Below are positions 31,674 to 39,870 of a stretch of DNA of 64,000 nucleotides, one piece after another. The translations under genes and the position numbers were made by a program. Origin of the DNA: Micromonospora craniellae (GTDB lineage Bacteria > Actinomycetota > Actinomycetes > Mycobacteriales > Micromonosporaceae); contig NZ_CP061725.1 of assembly GCF_014764405.1 (NCBI RefSeq), positions 1,984,001 through 2,048,000 on the forward strand, in the 5' to 3' direction. Positions within the stretch are counted from its first letter, which is position 1. Each line of letters opens with the position of its first letter. The notes beneath the pieces were generated by a model, which saw only the letters and a program-made list of their open reading frames with translations, made no database searches and was not told the origin of the DNA.

Positions 31674-32623
31674 GTATTGGGACCGCCCGACTGGTCGGAG
31701 TTGACGAACTCGGCCAGCCACTTGCGGAACTCGGCGCCCAGGTCCTCGCGCTCGCTGGCGATCTGGACCACGGTCTGTAGGTAGCCCAAAGGCATCCCGG
31801 TGTCGTAGCGGATGCCTCGGTAGACGATCGCGTGCACCGGCGTGCCCTCGGTACGCAGCAGTTCCATCGCGTCGGTGAGCTGGATCTCGCCGCCGCTGCC
31901 GGGCTCGGTACGCCGGATCGCGTCGAAGATCTTGCCTGGCAGCACGTACCGGCCGAGCACGGCCAGGTTGCTCGGCGCCTCCTCCGGCTTGGGCTTCTCC
32001 ACCATGCCGGTCACCCGGACGACCTCGCCGATGTCGGTCAGCTCGGACTCGGCGGGCTCCACCGAGGCGATGCCGTAGCGCTTGGTCTCGGCCGGGTCGA
32101 CCTCGAAGAAGGCGAGCACCACACCGCCCGTACGGGCCTGCAGCTCCAGCATGGCCGGCAGCAGCGGCTCGGAGAGGTTGACGAACTCGTCGCCGAGCAG
32201 CACGGCGAAGGGCTCGTCGCCGACGTGCGACTCGGCGTACCCGACGGCGTGGCCGAGGCCGAGCTGCTCGGGCTGCCGGCAGGTGTAGATGGCGGCCAGT
32301 TCCTCGGTGCGCTTGACGGCGGCCAGCAGCTCGGGCTTCTCCGCGAGCCGTTCCTCCAGGTCGGGACGGCGGTCGAAGTGGTCGACCATCGATGTCTTGC
32401 CACGTCCGGTGATCAGCAGCACGTCGCCGATCCCGGCCTGGGCGGCCTCCTCGACGATGTACTGCAACACGGGGCGGTCGACGACCGGCAGCAGCTCCTT
32501 CGGCACCGCCTTGGTCGCCGGCAGGAACCGGGTGGCCAGGCCGGCGGCCGGGATGACGGCCTTGACGGCACGGGGACGACCGGTGGCGGCGGTCGCTGAG
32601 AGGTTCGCTGAGTGCTCCGACAT
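31670..32623 (-). CDS. galU: UTP--glucose-1-phosphate uridylyltransferase
   Basis: 317 residues. Makes UDP-glucose from UTP and glucose-1-phosphate for envelope polysaccharides, trehalose and galactose metabolism. The nucleotidyltransferase motif AVIPAAGLATRFLPATKAVP, PKELLPVVDRP, the metal-binding LLGDEFV and a C-terminal EFRKWLAEF tail are those of bacterial GalU. It lies 9 bases after the GGDEF gene stop and overlaps the MoeA/Glp-like gene, so all may form one transcript. Confidence 0.95.
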   Translation of the reverse strand: MSEHSANLSATAATGRPRAVKAVIPAAGLATRFLPATKAVPKELLPVVDRPVLQYIVEEAAQAGIGDVLLITGRGKTSMVDHFDRRPDLEERLAEKPELLAAVKRTEELAAIYTCRQPEQLGLGHAVGYAESHVGDEPFAVLLGDEFVNLSEPLLPAMLELQARTGGVVLAFFEVDPAETKRYGIASVEPAESELTDIGEVVRVTGMVEKPKPEEAPSNLAVLGRYVLPGKIFDAIRRTEPGSGGEIQLTDAMELLRTEGTPVHAIVYRGIRYDTGMPLGYLQTVVQIASEREDLGAEFRKWLAEFVNSDQSGGPNT

Positions 32624-32632
32624 GTCGCGAGA

Positions 32633-34897
32633 CTATCGGCCGAGGCCGTGACGCGGCGGGTGAGGACCGGAAGACGCGCCGCCCGCCGGAGCAGTTCTGC
32701 CGGTCCTGACGGAACCGGCCCCGGGCGATTCGTCGCCGGTGGTCGGTTCGCCCGGATCGTCGTCGGGTCCGGCCCGGGGCAGACCGTCCTGGGGGCTGCG
32801 TGTCGCCACCAGCACCGGCAACTCCCGAGTGGCGGACGCCTCGCGCGCGGCGGCCAGCCGCCAGGTGTCCCGACCGCCCGTCTTGGCGGCGTACAGCGCC
32901 TCGTCGGCCGCCTGGAGCACCTGCGGTCCGGTGTCGGCGTGGTCCGGAAAGACGGCGATCCCGATCGATACCGTCATCGGCACCGTATCCACCTTCCCGG
33001 CGTGCCCGGCCACCCCGACCGGACTGTCCCGAATGGCCGCACCGAGCCGCTCGGCGACGATCGTGGCACCTCGGGCGTCGGTCTCCGGCAGCAGCACCAC
33101 GAACTCCTCCCCGCCCTGCCGGAAGGCGAGGTCGACCTCGCGGATCTCGCCCCGGACGCGCCGGGCGAACTCGGCCAGCACGGTGTCCCCGGCCGGGTGC
33201 CCGTAGGTGTCGTTGATCAGCTTGAACCGGTCCAGGTCCAGCACGAGGACGCTCACCGTCCGGCCGAACCGGCTGGCCCGCTCCACCTCACGGCGTACCG
33301 ACTCGCGTAGGTAGCGGTAGTTCCACAGCCCGGTCAGCGGGTCGGTGAGCGACAGCCGCTGCGCCTCCTCGTGGACGCGGACGTTCTCCACCGCCACCGC
33401 CGCGTGCCCGGCGAAGGTCCGCAGCGTCGCCAGGTCGTCGTCGTCGAACTCCGCCCCGCCCGGCCGGTCGTAGAGGGCGAGCACGCCGAGCACCGTCTCC
33501 GCCGAGGTCGCCGTGCCCGACCGCGTCCCGGCAGGCGCGGTGTCGCCCGCCGGACCGGTTTCCGCACGTACGGTCGCCTCGGGCGCGGTGAACGGCACCG
33601 CGACGTACGTCCGGCAGGGCGGTTCACCGCAGGCGTCGGCCGTCTCCATCCGGCCCCGGCATGGTCGACCGGTCGCCGCGACCTCGCCCAGCAATCCGCT
33701 GCCCACCGGCGTCGAACCGGTACCGGGCCAGTGCCCGTCGATCCCCTCGGAGCACTGGGCGACCAGCACGCCGCCCGGCTCGGTGAGCAGCACCGCACCG
33801 GCCCGGGCACCGGTCGCGGCGAGCGCGCTGCGCAGGATCACCCGCAGGATCCGTTGCAGATCGTGGGTGCTGGCCAGGGTGTCGCCCAGCACCGCGAGAT
33901 GCCCGCGCAACTGGTCCCGGCTGCTGGCCAGCGCCGTCAGGTAGCCACCGGTCTCCTGGGCCATCCGGTTGAACGCGGCGGCCAGCCGGCCGACCTCGTC
34001 GTCGCTGCGTACCGGCACCCGGGCGGTCAGGTCACCGGCCGCCACCCGGTCCACCGCGCCGGCCAGTTCCACCAGCGGACGGGTGGTCACCCGGGCCAGT
34101 CGCCAGGCGGCGGCCACCCCCACCAGGGCGGCCAGCAGCACCACGCCGACCAGCACCGCGTGCAGTCCGGGCGGCTGGTCGCTGGGCACCGAGAGCACCA
34201 GGGGCAGCGGTTGGCCGAGGCTCGGGCCGGCCCGGCGCAGGTACCGGCCGTCGGGCGTACCGGTCACCCGCTCGCCGCGCAGCGACGCCGCCGCGGCGAT
34301 CACCTCCGCACGGCCGTTCGCCGACTCCGTGCTGTGTGCGACCTGCGGCGGCGCGGCGCCGCCGTCGAGCAGGGTCACCGCGACGCCGGTGACCGCCGCG
34401 AGGCGCGCCACGAACCGGGGGTCGACCGGCTGGGCAGCGGAGACGGTGCCGAGCGCCGCGCCGGCTGCGTCGCGCAGTTCCACCCGGACGGCGAGCGCAC
34501 CGACCGGCCCGGCGGCGGAAGCCGCGCCGACACCGACCGTCGGCGGCACCGGCGGGGCGCAGTCCCGCCAGGGGGCCGGTGGCGCCTCCGGGGTGGCGAA
34601 GCTGACCCGGCCGGTCACGTCGGTGACCAGCACGGCCGAGGCGAGCCCCCGGTTGACCACCTGGCTGGCGGCACCCGGCCGGTCGGTGGTGAGCGCGACC
34701 GCGTCCGCCGCGGCACGTAGTTGCTGGCAGAGCGCGTCGATCGAGGTACGCACGGCGGTGGCGGCCACCGCCAGCCGCTCGGTGGCGCGGCTGCGGTCCA
34801 TCGCCGCCACGGTCGAGGCGACGAAGACGGCGCCGAGCAGGACCGGGCCGAACGCCACGGCCAGGAAAGCCGCGGTCAACCGCCCCCGTAGCGTCAA
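32633..34897 (-). CDS. membrane GGDEF protein (diguanylate cyclase) with HAMP and GAF
   Basis: 754 residues. TM1 (FLAVAFGPVLLGAVFVASTV), an extracytoplasmic sensor of about 200 residues, TM2 (LHAVLVGVVLLAALVGVAAA), HAMP (DRVAAGDLTARVPV), GAF-like domain, then GGDEF with RQGGEEF, an active-site variant competent for c-di-GMP synthesis, and a disordered C-terminal tail. No I-site RxxD was confirmed just upstream of GGEEF. TTG 34897 was chosen because a GGGAG precedes it and TM1 follows. It lies 9 bases from galU, suggesting a signal-to-envelope link. Confidence 0.8.
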   Translation of the reverse strand: MTLRGRLTAAFLAVAFGPVLLGAVFVASTVAAMDRSRATERLAVAATAVRTSIDALCQQLRAAADAVALTTDRPGAASQVVNRGLASAVLVTDVTGRVSFATPEAPPAPWRDCAPPVPPTVGVGAASAAGPVGALAVRVELRDAAGAALGTVSAAQPVDPRFVARLAAVTGVAVTLLDGGAAPPQVAHSTESANGRAEVIAAAASLRGERVTGTPDGRYLRRAGPSLGQPLPLVLSVPSDQPPGLHAVLVGVVLLAALVGVAAAWRLARVTTRPLVELAGAVDRVAAGDLTARVPVRSDDEVGRLAAAFNRMAQETGGYLTALASSRDQLRGHLAVLGDTLASTHDLQRILRVILRSALAATGARAGAVLLTEPGGVLVAQCSEGIDGHWPGTGSTPVGSGLLGEVAATGRPCRGRMETADACGEPPCRTYVAVPFTAPEATVRAETGPAGDTAPAGTRSGTATSAETVLGVLALYDRPGGAEFDDDDLATLRTFAGHAAVAVENVRVHEEAQRLSLTDPLTGLWNYRYLRESVRREVERASRFGRTVSVLVLDLDRFKLINDTYGHPAGDTVLAEFARRVRGEIREVDLAFRQGGEEFVVLLPETDARGATIVAERLGAAIRDSPVGVAGHAGKVDTVPMTVSIGIAVFPDHADTGPQVLQAADEALYAAKTGGRDTWRLAAAREASATRELPVLVATRSPQDGLPRAGPDDDPGEPTTGDESPGAGSVRTGRTAPAGGASSGPHPPRHGLGR

Positions 34898-35015
34898 CGC
34901 TCCCCCTTCCCCCCGGAAGTTGCGCGACCGTCGCCTGCGATGCTGACACAGCGCAAGGGTGTGACACGCGTTGCGTGAGGGGTGTTGCGTGCCGGAATTT
35001 GCGGAAGGAGCGGAA

Positions 35016-35645
35016 GTGACGCATGACGCGAAGCGGGCGGCCCGGGTGACGTTGCTGGCTCGCCGCCGGGCGTACACCGTCGCCGAACGCGAGAGCGCGG
35101 CCGAAGCGGTCCAGGCCGAGCTGGTGGCCCTGGTACGCCGCCTGCGGCCGACCCGCGTGGCCGCGTACGCCCCGGTCGGCGGCGAGCCGGGCGGCCCGGG
35201 CCTGCCGGCGGTGCTCGCTGACGCGCTGCCGCCCGGCGCCGAGCTGCTGCTGCCGGTGCTCCGCCACGACCTGGACCTGGACTGGGCCCCGTGGGCGGGA
35301 GCCGGCGCGATGGTCGCCGCCGGTCGAGGCATCCGCGAGCCGGACACCCCTCGGCGCGGTGTCGACGGGATCGTCACGGCCGAGCTGGTCGTGGTGCCCG
35401 CCCTGGCCGTCGACCGCCGGGGCGTACGCCTGGGCCGGGGAGGCGGCTCGTACGACCGGGCGCTGGCCCGGGTGCCCGCGACCGCTTTCACGGTCACGCC
35501 CCTGTACGACGGCGAACTGCTCGACGAGGTCCCGGCCGAGCCGCACGACCGCCCGGTACGCGCGGCGCTCACCCCGAGCGGTGGCCTGCACGCGCTGCCG
35601 ACCAGTGTCGCGCCCCACACTTCCGCTGGACGAACCGGGCCCTGA
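35016..35645 (+). CDS. 5-formyltetrahydrofolate cyclo-ligase
   Basis: 209 residues. Converts 5-formyl-THF to 5,10-methenyl-THF with ATP. The signature GVRLGRGGGSYDRAL near residue 140 and the Arg-rich N-terminus (KRAARVTLLARRRAY) are typical. GTG 35016 has AAGGAG 6 bases upstream. It is divergent from the GGDEF-galU operon, an arrangement also known in other actinobacteria. Confidence 0.92.
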   Translation: MTHDAKRAARVTLLARRRAYTVAERESAAEAVQAELVALVRRLRPTRVAAYAPVGGEPGGPGLPAVLADALPPGAELLLPVLRHDLDLDWAPWAGAGAMVAAGRGIREPDTPRRGVDGIVTAELVVVPALAVDRRGVRLGRGGGSYDRALARVPATAFTVTPLYDGELLDEVPAEPHDRPVRAALTPSGGLHALPTSVAPHTSAGRTGP

Positions 35646-35709
35646 TGACGCACCATTGGCACTCGAATGCGTCGAGTGCCAACCGGCCGTGTCAGATCCG
35701 GAGGAGAAC

Positions 35710-36072
35710 GTGCCCACGTACCAGTACGCCTGCACCGCGTGCGGTCACCAGCTCGAGGCGGTGCAGTCGTTCTCCGACGAGCCGCTGACCGACTGCCCCG
35801 CGTGCGAGGGGCGGCTGCGGAAGCTCTTCAACTCCGTCGGCATCGTCTTCAAGGGTTCCGGTTTCTATCGCACCGACTCCCGCTCCAACGGCTCCGCGAG
35901 CACCGACACCGCGTCGAGTCCAAGCAAGTCGGGTACGTCCGAGTCGTCGTCTTCCTCCTCGACCGGCTCGGACTCCTCGTCGGGCAGTTCGTCCTCCGGG
36001 AGCAGCGCCTCCTCGGGCAGTTCATCTGGCGGCGGCACGAGCAAGGCCCCGGCGGCGGCCAGCACCTCCTGA
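35710..36072 (+). CDS. FmdB-family zinc ribbon protein with Ser-rich tail
   Basis: 120 residues. Residues 1-42 are a FmdB/CxxC_CxxC zinc ribbon (PTYQYACTACGHQLEAVQSF, LTDCPACEGRLRKLF), and the next residues include GSGFYRTD. After about residue 60 the chain is almost pure Ser, Gly and Thr and likely disordered. GGAGGAGAAC directly precedes the GTG. It follows the cyclo-ligase gene by 64 bases, as in other actinobacteria. Function unknown. Confidence 0.85.
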   Translation: MPTYQYACTACGHQLEAVQSFSDEPLTDCPACEGRLRKLFNSVGIVFKGSGFYRTDSRSNGSASTDTASSPSKSGTSESSSSSSTGSDSSSGSSSSGSSASSGSSSGGGTSKAPAAASTS

Positions 36073-36095
36073 CGCAGGGCGACGCTCCCGGGCGC

Positions 36096-36272
36096 TCAGT
36101 CCCAGTGCGGCGGGCGCTCGGCGAGCAGCCAGTCGTCGTTGCCACCGGCCCGCTCGCCCCAGCCGCGATCGGTGTCGTCGGTGCTCTGCTCCGGCAGCAC
36201 CACGAAGTCGTCCTCGCTCAGGTCGACCGCGCGATCGTCGTCGCCGCGCCCACCCGGTTCCCCAGTCGTCAC
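36096..36272 (-). CDS. small conserved-looking acidic protein
   Basis: 58 residues, acidic and Trp-containing (VDLSEDDFVVLPEQSTDDTD, DWLLAERPPHWD). It is not recognised by name; I recall similar short proteins next to fmdB-like genes in this family. GTG 36272 was chosen; TTG 36281 is possible. It converges on the FmdB-like gene. Confidence 0.55.
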   Translation of the reverse strand: MTTGEPGGRGDDDRAVDLSEDDFVVLPEQSTDDTDRGWGERAGGNDDWLLAERPPHWD

Positions 36273-36384
36273 GACCGCCAAGGCTAACGCAACCCCGGGC
36301 TGCCTCCAGCCCGTCGATCATGCCGGCGTACCGGCTGCGGTGAGCACGGGTGCGGAATCTACGGCGTGGCGCACCGGGGGTTGG

Positions 36385-36390
36385 TAGCGT
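36385..36390 (+). promoter_or_regulatory. -10 element before 36399
   Basis: TAGCGT ends 8 bases before the GTG at 36399, consistent with a leaderless transcript. Confidence 0.4.
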
Positions 36391-36398
36391 CGGACGAC

Positions 36399-36755
36399 GT
36401 GACGACGCCCCACCCCGGCCCGGCCTCCGACGATCCCTGGCGTCGGCCGACGGCACCGACCCCCGCTGCGGGCACCACGACCGGCCCGGGCGGTCGGGTC
36501 GGTGGTCCACCGGACGGTCACGGGACGGGGGTGGCCGGGTACAGCGGGCCGCCGCCCACCATCGCGCCGCCACCCGGATGGCGTCCGCCGGTGCATTTCC
36601 AGGCGGCACCGCCACGGCGGCTGCCCGCGCAGGACATGGGAGCGCTGGACGCGCAGGAGCAGCGGGCACAGCGGACGACCTGGGTGATCGGCGGGGTCGC
36701 CGGCGCCGTACTCGTGGTGTTGGTCTGCCTGCTCTGCTCGCGGATGCTCTTCTGA
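36399..36755 (+). CDS. Pro-rich single-pass membrane protein
   Basis: 118 residues: a disordered Pro/Gly/Thr-rich N-terminal 75 residues (PPPTIAPPPGWRPPVHF), a basic patch, and a C-terminal helix (VIGGVAGAVLVVLVCLLC) ending near the terminus. It is tail-anchored with a cytosolic N-terminus. Not recognised. It is close to and convergent with the DUF2231 gene. Confidence 0.6.
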   Translation: MTTPHPGPASDDPWRRPTAPTPAAGTTTGPGGRVGGPPDGHGTGVAGYSGPPPTIAPPPGWRPPVHFQAAPPRRLPAQDMGALDAQEQRAQRTTWVIGGVAGAVLVVLVCLLCSRMLF

Positions 36756-36768
36756 CGGCGGCGGGCCG

Positions 36769-37254
36769 TCAGTCGAAGGTGTTGCCCCAGACCATCTCGG
36801 AGCCGGAGTGACCGGTGAGCCAGACGTAGACGAGCGCGGCGACACCCGCCCCGATCACCAGCACCGACAGCACCGGGGTCAGCCAGTTCGGCAGCTTCGG
36901 CGCCCGGGGGTGACCGCTGGTCGCCACCAGCAGCACGATCGTCGCCAGGGCGAGCCCCAAGGTGATCAGGAACAGCACGTCACCGTACGCGGCGTGCGCG
37001 TTCATCTGGTCGATGATCTCGCCGGAGAAGCCCCGGGCGATCTGCCGCTCCTGCAACGCCTCGCCGGACTGCACGCTGACGAACGCCGTGATCGGCGCGA
37101 CGACCGCGAGGATCGCCACCGCCCAGTCCAGGCGGGGACGGAATCTCGGCAGCACGATGTACGCGGCGGCGAGCAACACCAGCAGCGGTACGAAGACCAC
37201 GACCGCATGCACGACAAGCACGTGCATGGGCAGGCCCAGCGCCTTCTCGAACAT
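36769..37254 (-). CDS. DUF2231 family membrane protein
   Basis: 161 residues with four hydrophobic helices (VLVVHAVVVFVPLLVLLAAA, WAVAILAVVAPITAFVSV, VLFLITLGLALATIVLLVA, VLSVLVIGAGVAALVYVW) and the conserved HVLVVHAVVVFVPL and HAAYGD patterns of DUF2231. The His residues could bind a metal or haem, but no reaction is known. ATG 37254 is preceded by GGAGGTGCCG. Confidence 0.8.
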   Translation of the reverse strand: MFEKALGLPMHVLVVHAVVVFVPLLVLLAAAYIVLPRFRPRLDWAVAILAVVAPITAFVSVQSGEALQERQIARGFSGEIIDQMNAHAAYGDVLFLITLGLALATIVLLVATSGHPRAPKLPNWLTPVLSVLVIGAGVAALVYVWLTGHSGSEMVWGNTFD

Positions 37255-37438
37255 CGGCACCTCCGGCGATAGGTGATCGTGACATGTCAGCGTACGGGCC
37301 GGGTGGCTGCGCCCCAGCGCTCTCCTGCTTGACACGAGCCGCCGGCGTTCAGGGTTCACCGGATTGTCACCCGAACGGCCTGGCTGTGGCCCGAGCCACC
37401 GAACCCGCCAGTCTGTTGTCGGGGTGAAGCGGCCGTGC

Positions 37439-37449
37439 TGTCATTGACA
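37439..37449. promoter_or_regulatory. palindrome abutting the fur-family start
   Basis: TGTCA-T-TGACA, a perfect 11-base palindrome ending one base before the ATG of the Fur-family gene. It could be an autoregulatory operator. Confidence 0.35.
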
Positions 37450-37450
37450 C

Positions 37451-37879
37451 ATGTCCAGTGGTGAGGATCTGCTGCGGTCGCACGGCCTGCGGGTCACCCG
37501 GCCACGCCTCGCCGTACTCGACGTGTTGGCGGACGGCGGTCACCTGGACGTCGACGAGATCACCCGACGGGTACGGGAGCGGATCGACTCGGTCTCCATC
37601 CAGGCGGTCTACGACGTGTTGGGGGCGCTCTCCCGGGCCGGGCTGTCCCGCCGGATCGAACCGGCCGGCAGCCCCGCCCGCTACGAGGCCCGGGTCGGCG
37701 ACAACCACCACCACGTGGTGTGCCGGGGCTGCGGCGAGATCGCCGACGTGGACTGTGCCGTCGGCGACGCCCCCTGCCTGGATCCGCGCACCGCAGCCGG
37801 CTTCCAGGTCGACGAGGCGGAGGTCACCTTCTGGGGGCTCTGCCCCGCTTGCCAGGCCCCCGGCTCCGCCGACGTCTGA
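37451..37879 (+). CDS. Fur-family metalloregulator (FurA-like)
   Basis: 142 residues. Winged helix (GLRVTRPRLAVLDVLADGGH, SVSIQAVYDVLGALSRAGL), dimerisation domain with metal site NHHHVVCRGCG, and second Cys pair CPAC. The Cys pairs form the structural Zn site. The sequence is closest to actinobacterial FurA, which senses iron or peroxide and often precedes katG. No catalase follows; instead an MpaB-like gene lies 32 bases downstream. The palindrome at the start codon may be its own site. Confidence 0.88.
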   Translation: MSSGEDLLRSHGLRVTRPRLAVLDVLADGGHLDVDEITRRVRERIDSVSIQAVYDVLGALSRAGLSRRIEPAGSPARYEARVGDNHHHVVCRGCGEIADVDCAVGDAPCLDPRTAAGFQVDEAEVTFWGLCPACQAPGSADV

Positions 37880-37911
37880 GCGAGCGCAGCCGGGCGTGGC
37901 ACGCTTGGTGG

Positions 37912-38769
37912 GTGGATTCCACTGACACCGGCCTGTTCGGTCCCGACTCGGTCACCTGGAAACTGCACGCGGAGCCGATCCTGCTCCTCGCCGGTCTGCG
38001 CTCGCTCTACCTCCAGGCGCTGCACCCGAGGGCGATGGCCGGGGTCGCCCAGAACAGCAACTACCGCCGGGACGCCTGGGGCCGGCTGGTCCGCACCGCC
38101 AACTACGTGGGCACCACCGTCTACGGCACCACCGCCGAGGCGGAGGAGGCCGGGTTGCGGCTGCGCCGGCTGCACGCCCGGATGACGGCCGTCGACCCGG
38201 CCACCGGGCAGCGGTTCCGGGTCGACGAGCCGGACCTGCTGCGCTGGGTGCACGTCACCGAGGTGGAGTCGTTCCTCGACACCGCGCGTCGGGCCGGCGT
38301 ACCACTGGACGACGTTGAGGTGGACGGCTACTACACCGAGCAGCGCCGGTCCGCCGCGCTGGTCGGACTCGACCCGGAGACGGTGCCGGGCACCGCCGCC
38401 GAGGTGGCCGAGTACTACCGCCGGGTCCGCCCGGAGCTGCGGATGACCAAGGAGGCCGCCGAGACGGCCCTGTTCCTGACCGCGCCGCCGCTGCCGTGGA
38501 AGCTCAGCCTGCCCGCCCGGGTCGGGCTCAATCTCGGGCCGCTGAGGTGGGCGTACCTGGGCGTGGCCGGCACCGCGCTGGCGCTGCTGCCCGGGTGGGC
38601 CCGGCGACTGTACGGCGGGCTGGGCCTGCCGACCACCGCCCTCTCGGCGGAGGTGACGGTACGCGCGCTCCGGTTCGCCCTCACCGCACTGCCGCGCGAC
38701 TGGCGGGAAGGGCCGATGCGGCGCGCCGCCGAGGAACGCGCGGCCCGGTCGGCTGCCCTCTCCGGCTGA
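37912..38769 (+). CDS. MpaB/DUF2236 family oxygenase-like protein
   Basis: 285 residues of the MpaB/latex-clearing-protein-like family: a helical protein with LYLQALHPRAMAGVAQNSNY, WVHVTEVESFLDTARRAG and YYRRVRPELRMT. The conserved His residues (LHPRA and WVHVTE) are candidate haem or metal ligands. Family members are b-type haem proteins or oxygenases of unknown substrate. GTG 37912 follows the Fur-family gene closely, suggesting iron- or redox-dependent coexpression. Confidence 0.8.
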   Translation: MDSTDTGLFGPDSVTWKLHAEPILLLAGLRSLYLQALHPRAMAGVAQNSNYRRDAWGRLVRTANYVGTTVYGTTAEAEEAGLRLRRLHARMTAVDPATGQRFRVDEPDLLRWVHVTEVESFLDTARRAGVPLDDVEVDGYYTEQRRSAALVGLDPETVPGTAAEVAEYYRRVRPELRMTKEAAETALFLTAPPLPWKLSLPARVGLNLGPLRWAYLGVAGTALALLPGWARRLYGGLGLPTTALSAEVTVRALRFALTALPRDWREGPMRRAAEERAARSAALSG

Positions 38770-38842
38770 CCGGACGACGGCCGGTCCTGACCCGCCGGCC
38801 ACGCAGCTCCGCTCGGCCGTTTGCTCAGCGTCGGCCGATTAC

Positions 38843-39778
38843 TCAGCCCTGCCCGGCCGGCGGCTCGGCCGGGCGGTCGACGGCCGCCCAGGGCTCCTTG
38901 CCCGGCAGTTCGGCACCGGCCGGACAGGTCCGCCGGTAGTCGCACCAGGCGCAGCGCGGGCTGGGCGTGGTCGGGAAGGCGGCGTCCGGGTCGCCGCCGT
39001 CCGCGATCAACCGCTCGGCGGCCATGATGTCCTGGGCGGTCTGCTCGGCCCGGGTCACCTGCCGGGCCAGCGAGTCGGCGGTGTGCTCGTGCGCGGCTAC
39101 CGTGCCGCTGGGCAGGTGGTGCAGTTCGACCCGCCGGCAGGGCCGACGGAACACCCGCTCGGCCGCGTACGCGTAGAGCGCCAGCGCCTGCGAGCCCCGG
39201 GCGTCGTCCGCGTCCAGCCCGGTGCGGCCGGTCTTGTAGTCGACGATGACCAACTCGGGGCCGTCCGGCCCGGGTCGAGAGTCGATCCGGTCGGTGCGCC
39301 CGTTGAACGCCAGCACCCCGGTCTTGGTCGCCACCACCCGCTCCACGCCGACCGGTTCGTCGGCCGGGTCGAGCCCTCCGACGTACGTTTCGAGCCAGCC
39401 CAGTGCCCGCCGGTAGACGTCCCGCTCCTGCGCGTCGTCGCGGTAGCCGTCGCGTACCCAGGTGCCCTTGAGCAGGGTGGGCAGCACCTCCGGGCGACGC
39501 CGGTCGGCGGGCAGGGCGTACCAGTTCTTCAGGGCGGTGTGCACGCTGGCGCCGAGCGAGTTGTGCGCCCACGGCGGCCCCTTCGGCGGAGCCGGCCGGT
39601 CGACGTACGCGTGGCGGTAGCGCCGGGGGCAGTCCGCGTACGCACCCAGTCTGCTCGGGGTGCAGACGAACAACCGCTCCGGCATGCCCTCGAAGCCGAG
39701 CTGCTCGGGCTGCGCGTCGCGGGGCCGGGGCGCACGGCCACCGGCCGCGGGTCGTCCTGCTGGGGAAGCTCGTCGCAC
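38843..39778 (-). CDS. RecB-family nuclease with predicted 4Fe-4S staple
   Basis: 311 residues, a stand-alone PD-(D/E)XK nuclease. FNGRTDRID and ELVIVDYKTGR hold the catalytic Asp and the DxK, and QALALYAYAAERVF is the Q-motif helix. Cys in YADCPRRYRH near the N-terminus and RCAWCDYRRTC near the C-terminus give the C...CxxCxxxxxC pattern of AddB/Cas4-type Fe-S nucleases. No cas or helicase genes are adjacent. The start is uncertain: GTG 39778 is favoured by AGGA 8 bases upstream, and the family core begins at LFVCTPSRLGAY. Confidence 0.82.
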   Translation of the reverse strand: MRRASPAGRPAAGGRAPRPRDAQPEQLGFEGMPERLFVCTPSRLGAYADCPRRYRHAYVDRPAPPKGPPWAHNSLGASVHTALKNWYALPADRRRPEVLPTLLKGTWVRDGYRDDAQERDVYRRALGWLETYVGGLDPADEPVGVERVVATKTGVLAFNGRTDRIDSRPGPDGPELVIVDYKTGRTGLDADDARGSQALALYAYAAERVFRRPCRRVELHHLPSGTVAAHEHTADSLARQVTRAEQTAQDIMAAERLIADGGDPDAAFPTTPSPRCAWCDYRRTCPAGAELPGKEPWAAVDRPAEPPAGQG

Positions 39779-39870
39779 GGCCACGATCCTGCCATCCACC
39801 CCCGACAGTCGCACGGCCGGCGCTGCGCCTGATCGGGCCACGACGGTGGCGATCGCGGCCAGCAGCAGGA

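Noticed and set aside
32633..35662. Upstream extension of the GGDEF gene to 1009 codons
   Set aside because: The extension is antisense to the 5-formyl-THF cyclo-ligase gene; the TTG at 34897 with GGGAG and an immediate membrane helix is a better start.
39785..39870. Hydrophobic stretch (LPLILLLAAIATVV) between the PHP and RecB-like genes
   Set aside because: It has no start codon of its own and its frame enters the PHP gene antiparallel to sense codons; considered chance.
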